Source: Burkholderia territorii (GTDB lineage: Bacteria; Pseudomonadota; Gammaproteobacteria; Burkholderiales; Burkholderiaceae). From it: DNA of 64,000 bases. The position numbers were made by a program, and so were the translations under genes. The stretch lies in the NCBI RefSeq assembly GCF_902833055.1, contig NZ_CADFEJ010000001.1:372001-436000 (forward strand), written 5' to 3'. Positions 36,137-45,346 of the stretch are shown here, piece after piece. The number at the start of each line of letters is the position of its first letter. The first letter of the stretch is position 1. The notes beneath the pieces were generated by a model, which did no database searches, was not told the DNA's origin, and was given only the letters and a program-made list of their open reading frames with translations.

Positions 36137-36528
36137 CGAACGGGCGGCGCGACCGTCCACCCGCGTTCCCTGAAACCCGCGCACGGTCGCGGTTTTGCCC
36201 TCGCTCGTCCAGCCGGGCCGGAGAATTTCTCCCAAATGCATCACAAGTCATTCATCCGATGAAAAATCGCGGCCGGTTCCCGGTATGATGCGCACCTTGC
36301 GTTCGCCGGACGCACGATCCTGATGCGACGTAGGCGCGTGCCGCGCGCCACAAAACCGCACAATCCGAAGTTGAAAGATTCTGTAATATAAATTCCGTAT
36401 ACTCGTAAGTTCTGATCCAGGCGCCGCCTGCGTCCATCTCCGGCGGACCGCCCACGCAGAACAACCCGATATGTCGCCGCCGGGCCAACCCGCGCCGTGA
36501 CTCGCTATGCACCACCACTGAACAACCT
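36137..36528. other. Intergenic region upstream of mprF
   Basis: After the terminator, 36355-36410 is distinctly AT-rich, with TTGAAA (36371) and TATACT (36398-36403). The spacing between them is 21 bp, longer than standard, so the exact promoter is unclear, but this is the likely mprF promoter zone. The leader would be about 120 nt. No gene is seen. Confidence 0.45.
36148..36196 (+). terminator. Rho-independent terminator candidate
   Basis: CGCGACCGT (36148-36156) pairs with ACGGTCGCG (36183-36191), with a 26-base loop that can itself fold, followed by GTTTT. It lies 12 bp after the small secreted protein gene. Confidence 0.5.
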
Positions 36529-39123
36529 ATGTCTTCCCGCAACTCTGGTTCGCCCGGCCGCGCCGCGGCGGTGATCGCCCGTGTCCGGGCGCTGATCCGC
36601 AACGAGCGCGTGCTGTCGCCGCTGCTTGCGCTCGGCATCGGCCTGCTGCTGATCGTGGTTTTCCAGCACCTGTCGGAATCCGTCGACTACCGGTCGGTGA
36701 TCCGCCAGTTGCGTCACATGTCCGTCAAGGAATGGGGCGCGTCGCTGGCCGCCACCGCCCTGAGCTATCTCGCGCTCGTCGCGCGCGACGCGGTCGGCCT
36801 GCGCTATGTCGCCGCGAAGGTGCCGCGCGTCGCGTTGTGGATCGGCGCGATCGCCGGCTCCGCGCTCGGCAACGCGACCGGCTTCGGCGCGCTGACGGGC
36901 GGCGCCGTGCGCGCGCGCGTGTACGGCGCATCGGGCGTCACGCCCGCGCAGATCGGCCGCATGACGGTATTCACGAGCGGCACGCTCGCGCTCGCGCTGG
37001 TGTTGATGACGGCGGTCGGCATGGTCTGCGTGCCGCAGACGCTCGCCGCGATGCTGCATGTCGCGCCGGGCGTGCTCACGTGGAGCGGCGCCGCGCTGCT
37101 CGTCGTGCTGGCCGCGATGACGATGATGTGCGGCAACGCCGCGCGCCCGGTCGTCACACGCTTCAAATGGCTCGCGTTCGACGTGCCGGCGCGCCGCGAC
37201 CTGGTCGCGCAGGTCGTCTACGCGGTGCTCGACGTCGTGGCCGCCGGCCTGACGCTGTGGGTACTGCTGCCGGCCGCGCCGGTCGGTTTCCCGACCTTCA
37301 TCACCGTGTATGCGGCCGCGCTGCTGCTCGGGATGATCGGCCATACGCCGGGCGGGATCGGCGTGTTCGAGGCGGCGATGGTCTTCACGCTGGGCCGCGA
37401 AGTGCCCGCGCACGCGATGGTCGCCGCGCTGATCGCGTATCGCGCGATCTACTTCGGCGTGCCGCTCGTGCTGTCGGCCGGCCTGCTGGCCGGGTTCGAA
37501 GGCCGCGCGCTGCGCCGCCGGCTCGTGTCGCGGCAGGCCGCGCGGGTGTCGCACCTGGCGCCGCTGTTCCTGAGCCTCGTGACGTTCGCGGTCGGCGGGA
37601 TGCTGGTGATCTCGAGCGCGACGCCCGCGTTCTGGCACCGGATCGCGATCCTGCGCAACATCGTGCCGCTGTGGGTGCTCGAAGGCTCGCAGGTGATCTG
37701 CAGCGTGCTGGGCGTCGCGTTGCTGTTCGTCGCGCGCGGCCTGCTGCGCCGGCTCGACGGCGCATGGTGGATGACCTTCGCGCTGACGCTCGCGAGCCTT
37801 GCGCTGTCGCTGGCGAAGGGGCTCGCGTTCGTCGAGGCCGGCGTGCTCGGCACGCTGCTGGTGCTGCTGCTCGTCAGCCGCCGCCGCTTCAACCGGCATT
37901 CGTCGCTGCTCGCCGAGCGCTTCACGGTGAGCTGGTTCGTGTCGGTGACGATGGTGCTGATCCTCGCCGTGTGGGTGCTGTGTTTCGCGTTCCGCGACGT
38001 GCCTTATACGCGCGATCTGTGGTCGCATTTCTCGTTCGACGCACGCGCGCCGCGCGCGCTGCGCGCGACGCTCGCGGCCGGCGTGTTCGTCGCGATGTTC
38101 GCGCTCTGGCAGCTGCTGCGGCCGGCGCCCGGGCGTTTCGTGAAGCCCGCCGAGCAGGACCTGCTCGACGCGGAGCAGATCATTCGCGCGCAGGAATGCA
38201 GCGATGCGGGCCTCGCGTTGATGGGCGACAAGTCGTTCCTGTTTTCCGAATCGCGCCGCGCGTTCCTGATGTACGCGAAGAACGGCCGCACGTGGGCCGC
38301 GCTGCACGACCCCGTCGGGCCGCGCGAGGAATGGCCGGCGCTGATCAGCAAGTTCATCGCGCTCGCGCACGCGCACAGCGGGCGCGCGGCGTTCTACCAG
38401 GTGCGCGCGAACGCGCTGCCGTTGTATCTCGACGCGGGGCTCACGCTGATGAAGCTCGGCGAGGAAGCGCACATCGCGCTCGACCGGTTCGACCTGAAGG
38501 GTTCGAACCGGTCGCACCTGCGCTATGCGCTGCGCCGCGGCGACAAGGATGCGCTGTCGGTCGAGGTGATCGCGCCGTGCGACGTGCCGGCCGCGCTGCC
38601 GGCGCTGCGCGACATCTCCGACGGCTGGCTCGACAGCCGCGACGCGCGCGAGAAGAGCTTCTCGGTGGCCGCGTTCCACGAAGGTTATCTCGCGACGCAG
38701 TCGGTGATGCTCGTGCGCCAGGCCGACAAGCCGATCGCGTTCGTCACGTTCATGACGACCGACCTCAACACCGAGGCGACGGTCGGCGTGATGCGCCATC
38801 TGCCGGACGCGTCGCCGTATGCGATGGAGTATCTGTTTACGCAGCTCGCGCTGCATCTGAAGGAAGCGGGGTTCCGCAAGCTGAGCCTGGGTATCGCGCC
38901 GTTCTCGGGGATGGGGGCGGCGAAGATGCCGTCGCCGTGGCACCGGTTCGGGCTGATGGTCTGGCGCTTCGGCGGCCGCTTCTACAACTTCCGCGGCTTG
39001 CGTGCATTCAAGAGCAAGTTCGAGCCACACTGGGAGCCGCGTTATCTCGCGGCCTCGGGCTCGGTCGGCGTGTTCGTCACGCTCGCGGATCTGTCCCTGC
39101 TGGCTGGAGGTCGGCGTTCATGA
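36529..39123 (+). CDS. mprF: Bifunctional lysylphosphatidylglycerol flippase/synthetase
   Basis: The 864-residue protein has an N-terminal polytopic flippase (about 14 helices to residue 540; GNATGFGALTGGAVRARVYG and GHTPGGIGVFEAAM) and a C-terminal GNAT-like synthetase (from about 555; FSESRRAFLMYAKNGRTW, SNRSHLRYALRR, YLFTQLALHLKEAG). It transfers lysine from Lys-tRNA to phosphatidylglycerol and flips the product, reducing membrane charge and giving resistance to cationic peptides. The last codons overlap the next gene, an AcvB/VirJ protein known to hydrolyse the same lipid. Confidence 0.95.
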   Translation: MSSRNSGSPGRAAAVIARVRALIRNERVLSPLLALGIGLLLIVVFQHLSESVDYRSVIRQLRHMSVKEWGASLAATALSYLALVARDAVGLRYVAAKVPRVALWIGAIAGSALGNATGFGALTGGAVRARVYGASGVTPAQIGRMTVFTSGTLALALVLMTAVGMVCVPQTLAAMLHVAPGVLTWSGAALLVVLAAMTMMCGNAARPVVTRFKWLAFDVPARRDLVAQVVYAVLDVVAAGLTLWVLLPAAPVGFPTFITVYAAALLLGMIGHTPGGIGVFEAAMVFTLGREVPAHAMVAALIAYRAIYFGVPLVLSAGLLAGFEGRALRRRLVSRQAARVSHLAPLFLSLVTFAVGGMLVISSATPAFWHRIAILRNIVPLWVLEGSQVICSVLGVALLFVARGLLRRLDGAWWMTFALTLASLALSLAKGLAFVEAGVLGTLLVLLLVSRRRFNRHSSLLAERFTVSWFVSVTMVLILAVWVLCFAFRDVPYTRDLWSHFSFDARAPRALRATLAAGVFVAMFALWQLLRPAPGRFVKPAEQDLLDAEQIIRAQECSDAGLALMGDKSFLFSESRRAFLMYAKNGRTWAALHDPVGPREEWPALISKFIALAHAHSGRAAFYQVRANALPLYLDAGLTLMKLGEEAHIALDRFDLKGSNRSHLRYALRRGDKDALSVEVIAPCDVPAALPALRDISDGWLDSRDAREKSFSVAAFHEGYLATQSVMLVRQADKPIAFVTFMTTDLNTEATVGVMRHLPDASPYAMEYLFTQLALHLKEAGFRKLSLGIAPFSGMGAAKMPSPWHRFGLMVWRFGGRFYNFRGLRAFKSKFEPHWEPRYLAASGSVGVFVTLADLSLLAGGRRS

Positions 39124-40397
39124 TGTTGAGAAAGGGTATCGCGCAGGCGGCAATCGCCTGGGCGGGAATGATGCTGGCCGGCGCCGCGTTTGCCGCGCAG
39201 CCGGCAGCGCAAACGGAAACCGTGTCGGGCGGCCGCTACGGCCCCGTGACCGTGACGAAGCCGAGCGGCCCGCTGCGCGGTTTCGTCGTGCTGTTCTCGC
39301 GCGAGCGAGGCTGGGGCGCCGCCGACCAGCAGGCGGCGGACGCACTCGCGAAAGCGGGCGCGATGACGGTCGGCGTGGATTCGGAACGCTACGCGGCGAA
39401 CCTCGCCGCGAAGCAGGAAACCTGTCACCACCTCGACGGCGACGCCGAGGCGGTGAGCCACCAGCTCGAACGCCTCGCGCAATCGGCGCGCTATTACACG
39501 CCGATCGTCGCGGGCGTGGGCCAGGGCGGCGCGATCGCGAAGCAGATCCTGTCGATGGCGCCGGAGAACACGATTGCCGGCGTCGTGTCGGTCGCGCCGG
39601 CGGCGAAGCTCGATGCGCGCTTCAAGCCGTGCCCGCCCGATCCGACGATCGTGCGCCGCGCGATGCCGGGCTTCGTCGAAACGGCCGCGGCCGGCGATAC
39701 CGCGAAGCTCGTGTCGCTCGTCACGTCGCACCTGCACGACACCAGCAGCAGCGACGAGCTCGACGTGTCGGACCTGCCGCTCGTCGAATTGCCGGCCAAG
39801 GGCGGCAGCGACCGCCTCGCGATCGTGATCTCCGGCGACGGCGGCTGGCGCGATCTCGACAAGACGATTGCCGAGGCGCTGCAGCGCGACGGCGTGTCCG
39901 TGGTCGGCATCGACAGCCTGCGCTACTTCTGGAGCGAGAAGCCGCCCGCACAGGTGAGCCGCGATCTGGCGCGCGTGATGCGCACGTACATGGCGCGCTG
40001 GCATGCGAGCCGCGTGGCACTGGTCGGCTACTCGTTCGGCGCGGACGTGATGCCGTTCGCGTACAACCGGCTGCCGGCCGACCTGCGCGACAAGGTCGCG
40101 GTGATGTCGCTGCTCGGCTTCGCGCCGGCGGCGGACTTCCAGATCCGCGTGACGGGCTGGCTCGGCATGCCGGCGAGCGACAAGGCGATGAAGGTCGCGC
40201 CGGAAATCGCGAAGGTGCCGCCGCGGCTCGTGCAGTGCTTCTACGGCGCCGAAGAGAAGGACACGATGTGTCCGGCACTCGCGAACACCGGGGCCGACGT
40301 GATCAAGACGGGCGGCGACCACCACTTCGGCCACGACTACATCGCGCTCGAGAAGAAGATCCTCGGCGCGTTCGGCAAGCCGGTGGCGGCGCGCTGA
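39120..40397 (+). CDS. acvB: AcvB/VirJ-type periplasmic lysyl-phosphatidylglycerol hydrolase
   Basis: The 425-residue protein has a signal peptide (about 25 residues, AGAAFA) and two alpha/beta-hydrolase-like halves. The C-terminal half has the nucleophile motif GYSFG (Ser305) and GGDHHFG, a likely catalytic histidine; the N-terminal half has only GVGQGG. AcvB of Agrobacterium and AtvA of Rhizobium hydrolyse lysyl-PG and affect acid tolerance and virulence. The start overlaps the mprF stop (ATGA), so maker and breaker of the same lipid are co-translated. Confidence 0.9.
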   Translation: MMLRKGIAQAAIAWAGMMLAGAAFAAQPAAQTETVSGGRYGPVTVTKPSGPLRGFVVLFSRERGWGAADQQAADALAKAGAMTVGVDSERYAANLAAKQETCHHLDGDAEAVSHQLERLAQSARYYTPIVAGVGQGGAIAKQILSMAPENTIAGVVSVAPAAKLDARFKPCPPDPTIVRRAMPGFVETAAAGDTAKLVSLVTSHLHDTSSSDELDVSDLPLVELPAKGGSDRLAIVISGDGGWRDLDKTIAEALQRDGVSVVGIDSLRYFWSEKPPAQVSRDLARVMRTYMARWHASRVALVGYSFGADVMPFAYNRLPADLRDKVAVMSLLGFAPAADFQIRVTGWLGMPASDKAMKVAPEIAKVPPRLVQCFYGAEEKDTMCPALANTGADVIKTGGDHHFGHDYIALEKKILGAFGKPVAAR

Positions 40398-40444
40398 ACG
40401 CCGGCGCCCGCTTCGCGGCGGGCGCGGCTTCGTGGTTCATCGGA

Positions 40445-40471
40445 CGGGCGGCCTGTTGGCCGCCCGTTTTT
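40445..40471 (+). terminator. Rho-independent terminator after mprF-acvB
   Basis: CGGGCGGCC and GGCCGCCCG form a perfect 9-bp stem around TGTT, followed by five T (40467-40471). The T-run touches the stop codon of the convergent DUF934 gene. Confidence 0.9.
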
Positions 40472-40929
40472 CATTGTTCCGTCGGCAGCGCCGCGTCCTG
40501 TCGCCGCGACGGCGTGCTCGCGTCGCGCTGGTAGAAGCCGGGGAAGCGGTCAAGCTGACGGTGCGCGGCCGCGAGATCGGCATCGGCGGCGAGCACCGCG
40601 CTCGAAAACCCGGTGCGCGCCATCAGCAGCAGCTGGTCGATCAGCACGTCGCCCGTCGCGCGCAGGTCGCCGGTGAAGCCGAAGCGCCTGCGCAGCAGAT
40701 ACGCCTGGCTGTACGCGCGGCCGTCGGTGAAGGACGGGAAGTGCAGGTCGATGCGCGCGGCCTGCGCGATCCGGACGGCGAGCGGCGCCAGTTCCTCGTC
40801 GTTGCCGATCGCCAGCGTCGCGAGCGTCGCCGGGTCCTGCGAGTTGGCGTCGTCGGCGTGTTCGGCCGGTGTCAGCAACCGGATGCGTGCGTTCGCGCCG
40901 TTGTTCGCTTTTTCGTCGGTCGGGTTCAT
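40471..40929 (-). CDS. DUF934 domain-containing protein (sulfite reductase-associated)
   Basis: The 152-residue protein shows the DUF934 pattern: RIDLHFPSFTDGRAYSQAYLLR, RRFGFTGDLRATGDVLIDQL, GFSSAVL and LDRFPGFYQ at the end. DUF934 genes follow cysI in many proteobacteria and are thought to assist sulfite reduction in an undefined way. The start overlaps the upstream reductase stop (ATGA). It ends at the shared terminator. Confidence 0.9.
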   Translation of the reverse strand: MNPTDEKANNGANARIRLLTPAEHADDANSQDPATLATLAIGNDEELAPLAVRIAQAARIDLHFPSFTDGRAYSQAYLLRRRFGFTGDLRATGDVLIDQLLLMARTGFSSAVLAADADLAAAHRQLDRFPGFYQRDASTPSRRQDAALPTEQ

Positions 40930-42710
40930 GCATGCTCCGCGTGGTGACGTGCGTCGTTCGCCGCAGCCTTGAACGGCTCGGCGCCGATGCGGCGCACCGT
41001 GTCGATGAATCGTTCGGCGCGGCCGTCGGCGTCGAGCCGTGCGTCGAGATAGACGTTGACGAGCGCGTCGACGACATCGACGATCTCGTCCGCGGAGAAC
41101 GACGGGCCGATCACCTTGCCCGGCCGGGCGGGGCCGCTCGCGGTGGAGCCGTCCGAGCCGCCGAGCGTCACCTGGTACCACTCGGCGCCGTCCTTGTCGA
41201 CGCCGAGGATGCCGATGTGCCCACTGTGATGGTGGCCGCACGAGTTGATGCAGCCGCTGATATGCAGGTCGATGTCGCCGATATCGTGCAGCATGTCGAG
41301 ATCCTGGAATCGTTCGGCGATCGCATCGGCGATCGGGATCGAGCGCGCGTTCGCGAGCGCGCAGAAATCGCCGCCGGGGCACGCGATCATGTCGGTCAGG
41401 AGTCCGACGTTCGCGCTGGCGAGACCGGTCGCGCGCGCGTGTTCCCACAGCAGGAAGAGGTCGTCGACGTGCACCCACGGCAGTACCACGTTCTGCGCAT
41501 GCGTGACGCGCGCCTCGCCGCACGAGAAGCGGTCCGCGAGTGCGGCGAGCGCATCGAGCTGTTCTGGCGATGCGTCGCCGGGCGCCTGCAGGCGACGCTT
41601 GAACGACAGCGTGACGATCCTCAGTGCCGGGTCGCGGTGCAACGCGACATTGCGCGCGAGCCAGCGCGCGAAGGCCGGATGACGAGTGGCGTGCGCGGCC
41701 GTGCGCGTTTCGACATCCTTCAGGTCGAGCGCGCGCGGCGCGACGCGCGGCGGCACGAAGGATGCCGAGATGCGGTCGAATTCGGCCTGCGGAATCGTAT
41801 GCGGGCCGCCGTCATGCTCGACGATCTGGCGAAACTCTTCCTCGACGTCGTCGACATAGCGCTGGCCCTCGCTTTTCACGAGAATCTTGATGCGCGCCTT
41901 GTACTTGTTGTCGCGCCGGCCGTAGCGATTGTAGACGCGCACGATCGCCTCGATGTAGTTCATCACGTGTTGCCACGGGAGAAACGCGCGCAGCACCGTC
42001 GCGATCGTCGGCGTGCGGCCCATGCCGCCGCCGACGCTTACGCGAAAGCCGAGTTCGCCCGCGTCGCTGCGCACGAGCTTCAGCCCGACGTCGTGCCAGT
42101 CGGTCGCCGCGCGGTCCTCGGCCGCGCCGGTGATCGCGATCTTGAACTTGCGCGGCAAGAACGCGAATTCCGGATGCAGTGTCGTCCACTGGCGCATCAC
42201 CTCGGCGAACGGACGCGGATCCGCAATTTCGTCCGGTGCGACGCCCGCGCGCTCGTCGCATGAAATGTTGCGGATGCAATTACCGCTCGTCTGGATCCCG
42301 TGCATGTCGACGGTCGCGAGCAGGTCCATCACGTCGGCCGCCTTCGCGAGCGGAATCCAGTTGAACTGCACGTTGGTGCGGGTCGTGAAGTGCGCGTTGC
42401 GCGTCGGCAGGCGCAGCGTGCCGAGCAGCGCCTGCGCGTCGCAGGCGGCGCGATAGGTGACGTCGTCCGGCACGTCGTAATCGCGCGCGATCCGGGCAAG
42501 CACGCGAAGCTGCGCGCTCGACAGTTCGCCGTACGGCACGGCCACGCGCAGCATCGGCGCATGGCGTTGAACGTACCAGCCGTTCTGCAGGCGCAACGGC
42601 CGGAACGCATCCTCGCTCAGCGTGCCGTGCTGCCAGCGTTCGAGCTGGTCGCGGAACTGGGCGGCGCGGCTGCGCACGAGCGCCCGGTCGAAATCGGTAT
42701 ATCGGTACAT
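40926..42710 (-). CDS. cysI: Nitrite/sulfite reductase hemoprotein (CysI type)
   Basis: The 594-residue cytoplasmic enzyme has the duplicated ferredoxin-like/siroheme fold (FTTRTNVQFNWIPL; GNCIRNISCDERAGV) and the siroheme/[4Fe-4S] ligands CPGGDFC (C-X5-C) and CINSC (C-X3-C). It reduces sulfite to sulfide with six electrons. No separate cysJ is visible; the only CysJ-like module in the window is fused to NasC. Together with DUF934 it forms an overlapping pair. The ATG ending at 42710 begins MYRYTDFDR, the usual family start. Confidence 0.9.
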   Translation of the reverse strand: MYRYTDFDRALVRSRAAQFRDQLERWQHGTLSEDAFRPLRLQNGWYVQRHAPMLRVAVPYGELSSAQLRVLARIARDYDVPDDVTYRAACDAQALLGTLRLPTRNAHFTTRTNVQFNWIPLAKAADVMDLLATVDMHGIQTSGNCIRNISCDERAGVAPDEIADPRPFAEVMRQWTTLHPEFAFLPRKFKIAITGAAEDRAATDWHDVGLKLVRSDAGELGFRVSVGGGMGRTPTIATVLRAFLPWQHVMNYIEAIVRVYNRYGRRDNKYKARIKILVKSEGQRYVDDVEEEFRQIVEHDGGPHTIPQAEFDRISASFVPPRVAPRALDLKDVETRTAAHATRHPAFARWLARNVALHRDPALRIVTLSFKRRLQAPGDASPEQLDALAALADRFSCGEARVTHAQNVVLPWVHVDDLFLLWEHARATGLASANVGLLTDMIACPGGDFCALANARSIPIADAIAERFQDLDMLHDIGDIDLHISGCINSCGHHHSGHIGILGVDKDGAEWYQVTLGGSDGSTASGPARPGKVIGPSFSADEIVDVVDALVNVYLDARLDADGRAERFIDTVRRIGAEPFKAAANDARHHAEHA

Positions 42711-42907
42711 GACGTGATACGCGAGAGGAGCGGCGGCGCAGGGGCGCGCCGCTCGGGAGGGGACGTTGCGACGGGTGTCGGGCAACCGGAGACAGCGTAG
42801 GGAACGCGCGGCGGCGGGACAAGCAGCAGTTCGGCACGAAAAGGGCGCAGCAGATCGGCGATGCGCCGGCGGCGCTCGGGCATGCGTTGCGCATGCCCGC
42901 GTCGGGT

Positions 42908-43303
42908 TCAGGCTTGCGCGTCGACGATCAACGCCGGATCGAGCGTGCGGATGCGCTGGTCGATGAAGTAGCCGCCGCCTTCCTGGTAGCGCAGGAACAG
43001 CCGGCCGCACGACACGCAGCGGCTGACGTTGCAGCGGTTGTACGGAAAGTGGCGCGGTGCGATCGGTGCGTCGTCCGACCCGTAGCGCGTGCCGGCCGGG
43101 TGGAATTCGTCGTAGCGCGGTTCGGGGTCGTCGGGCGGCGCGAGCGTCGCCACTTCGACGAGCTGCGTATCTTGCAGCGACAGCGGCAGGCTCGTCCAGC
43201 CGGCAAGCGATGTCTTCGTGCAGATGCACGGTTGCGTGACGCCGTCGGCTTCGGCGGCGAGCGTCAGCAGTGCGGCGTGATCGAGGTAGGGCAATGCGCT
43301 CAT
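42908..43303 (-). CDS. Uncharacterised cysteine-containing protein near cysI
   Basis: The 131-residue protein starts MSALPYLDHAALLTLAAEA and has a central CNVSRCVSCGRLFLRY segment, a possible zinc or Fe-S knuckle with three closely spaced cysteines, plus CIC near residue 29. The frame has strong GC3 bias and lies just upstream of cysI on the same strand (197-bp gap). I do not recognise the family; its position suggests a role in sulfur metabolism, which is inference. Confidence 0.65.
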   Translation of the reverse strand: MSALPYLDHAALLTLAAEADGVTQPCICTKTSLAGWTSLPLSLQDTQLVEVATLAPPDDPEPRYDEFHPAGTRYGSDDAPIAPRHFPYNRCNVSRCVSCGRLFLRYQEGGGYFIDQRIRTLDPALIVDAQA

Positions 43304-43386
43304 GGGATGGCGAGACGGGGCGAAGGGACGTGCAATGTAACCCGTATGTGCATCGGCTGCACTGCAGCAGCGTGTTTGCGTGCGGT

Positions 43387-44820
43387 TCACCCGGCCTTGC
43401 GCACCGCCGGTTCGGCGACGAGTTCACCGAGCACGCGGATCGCGCGTTCGATGTCGCGGTTCCACGGATGGCCGAAGTTCACGCGCACGCAGCGCTCGAA
43501 GCCGTGCGCGGCCGAGAACAGCGGCCCCGGCGCGAAGCTGATGCCGCGCGCGATCGCCTGGCGGTGCAGTTCCATCGCATCGATCGCATCGGGAAACGAC
43601 AGCCACAGAAAATACCCGCCGTCCGGCCGCACCCACTCGACGCCGTCCGGCAACCAGCGCCGCAACGCGTCGTCCATGCGGGCGAGCTGCGTCTGCAATG
43701 CGCCGCGCAGCTTGCGCAGATGGCGATCGTAGCCGCCGTGCTCCAGATAGTTCGCGATGCCGGCTTGCGCGGGAATGCTGGCCGACAGCGTGGTCATCAG
43801 CTTGAGCCGCTGCACCTTCTCCGCGAACCGGCCGGCGGCGGCCCAGCCGATCCGGTAGCCGGGCGCGAGGGTCTTCGAGAACGAGCTGCAGTGCATCACG
43901 AGGCCATTGCGGTCGAAGGCGCGCGCGGGCAGCGGGTAGTCAGGGCCGAAATGCAGCTCGCCATACACGTCGTCCTCGATCAGCGGCACCTCGCGCGCGG
44001 CCAGCATTTCCACGAGCGCGCGCTTCTTGTCGAGCGACAGCGTGACACCGGTCGGATTCTGGAAATTGGTCATGAACCAGCACGCGCGGATGTCGTGCCG
44101 GTCTAGCGCGTTCGCGAGCGCATCGAGATCGAGGCCCGTGCGCGGATCGACCGGAATCTCGACCGCACGCAGGTCGAGCCGCTCGATCGCCTGCAGCGCC
44201 GCATAGAAGCCGGGCGACTCGACCGCGACGACGTCGCCGGGCCGCGTGACCGCCATCAGGCACAGGTTCAGCGCTTCCAGCGCGCCGTTCGTGACGACGA
44301 TCTCGTCGACGGGTTGCGCGACGCCGGTTGCCAGATAGCGCCGCGCGATCTGCTGGCGCAGCGCCTCGTTGCCGGGCGGCAGATCGACGACCGTGCTCCA
44401 CGGGCTGACGACGCGCGTCGCCTGCGCGAGCGATTTCGCGAGGCGCGGCAGTGGAAACAGTTGCGGCGCGGGAAACGCGGAGCCGAGCGGCACGATGCCG
44501 GGTTGCGTCGCGGCGTCGAGCACCGAGAACACGAGATCGCTGATGTCGACCTTGCGCGTGGCGCCGGTGCGGCGCGCGCGGCGTTGCGCAGGCGGGTTCG
44601 CCGCCGCGCCCGCACCCGGCGCGACGTAATAGCCGGAGCGTTCGCGCGCGCGGATCAGCCCCCACTGTTCGAGCAGGTAGTACGCGCGAAACACCGTCGA
44701 CTGGCTCACGCCATGCTGCGCGATGATCTGGCGCAGCGACGGCAGGCGCGTGCCGGCCGCGAGGTTGCCGTTGCGGATTTCGTCGGCGATCGTATGGGCG
44801 AGGGCTTCGTAGCGTTTCAT
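43387..44820 (-). CDS. MocR-family (YdcR-like) transcriptional regulator/aminotransferase
   Basis: The 477-residue product starts with a GntR winged helix (LPSLRQIIAQHGVSQSTVFRAYYLLEQWGL) and continues as a fold-type I aminotransferase with the PLP lysine in SSFSKTLAPGYRIGW and the cofactor contact LIEDDVYGELHFG. It belongs to the PLP-binding YdcR-like regulators. The downstream cysteine-containing and cysI genes lie on the same strand 83 bp away and could be its targets, though MocR targets are often divergent; no divergent gene is close here. Confidence 0.9.
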   Translation of the reverse strand: MKRYEALAHTIADEIRNGNLAAGTRLPSLRQIIAQHGVSQSTVFRAYYLLEQWGLIRARERSGYYVAPGAGAAANPPAQRRARRTGATRKVDISDLVFSVLDAATQPGIVPLGSAFPAPQLFPLPRLAKSLAQATRVVSPWSTVVDLPPGNEALRQQIARRYLATGVAQPVDEIVVTNGALEALNLCLMAVTRPGDVVAVESPGFYAALQAIERLDLRAVEIPVDPRTGLDLDALANALDRHDIRACWFMTNFQNPTGVTLSLDKKRALVEMLAAREVPLIEDDVYGELHFGPDYPLPARAFDRNGLVMHCSSFSKTLAPGYRIGWAAAGRFAEKVQRLKLMTTLSASIPAQAGIANYLEHGGYDRHLRKLRGALQTQLARMDDALRRWLPDGVEWVRPDGGYFLWLSFPDAIDAMELHRQAIARGISFAPGPLFSAAHGFERCVRVNFGHPWNRDIERAIRVLGELVAEPAVRKAG

Positions 44821-45346
44821 CGGCGCGGATGGAGCAGGCGTGCGCCGCGCGCGGGCCGGTGCGGCGCCGTGCCGGCGGGGCCGGCCATTGTCCGACGGGC
44901 GGCCCGAAAAGAAAAGAGTGAGGGCCTAGGCTGTTCGCGCGTTCGTGGCGATGGTCGCGCGTGATCGCGGTGCTCAAGGCGTTCACGCGGCGTGGTGCCG
45001 ATGCGCATGCGACGGTGCGACGCACGTGCGTGCGGATGATGGCGACATCATGCAACGTGCGACCTGCGTCGCGCGATCGTGCTGAACGAGTCGAAGGCGT
45101 GCGCAGTGCATGCAGCGTGTTGACGTGTTGACGTAGCTGCGACCGCAACCCGCACACGCCGAGTCATGTCTTTCCCCAGACGATTCTTCGTACGCGCGCA
45201 TGCTGACATGCGGTCGAACGCGGACACGCATCACGCGTTTCGAATGAAGCCGCACGCGGCGTGCGTGCGGCATCTTCCAATTGCGCGGCGATATTTTTTG
45301 TGGTCTTGTTTCAAGCTCACGCATCGACTCGACAAAGGACAGTCGA
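44821..45346. other. Intergenic region, no gene found
   Basis: This 526-bp stretch has no convincing coding frame. A short direct repeat (GTTGACGT twice, near 45119-45135) resembles tandem -35 elements pointing right, and an AT-rich patch lies at 45290-45312 before the binding-protein gene. It presumably contains both divergent promoters. Confidence 0.4.
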
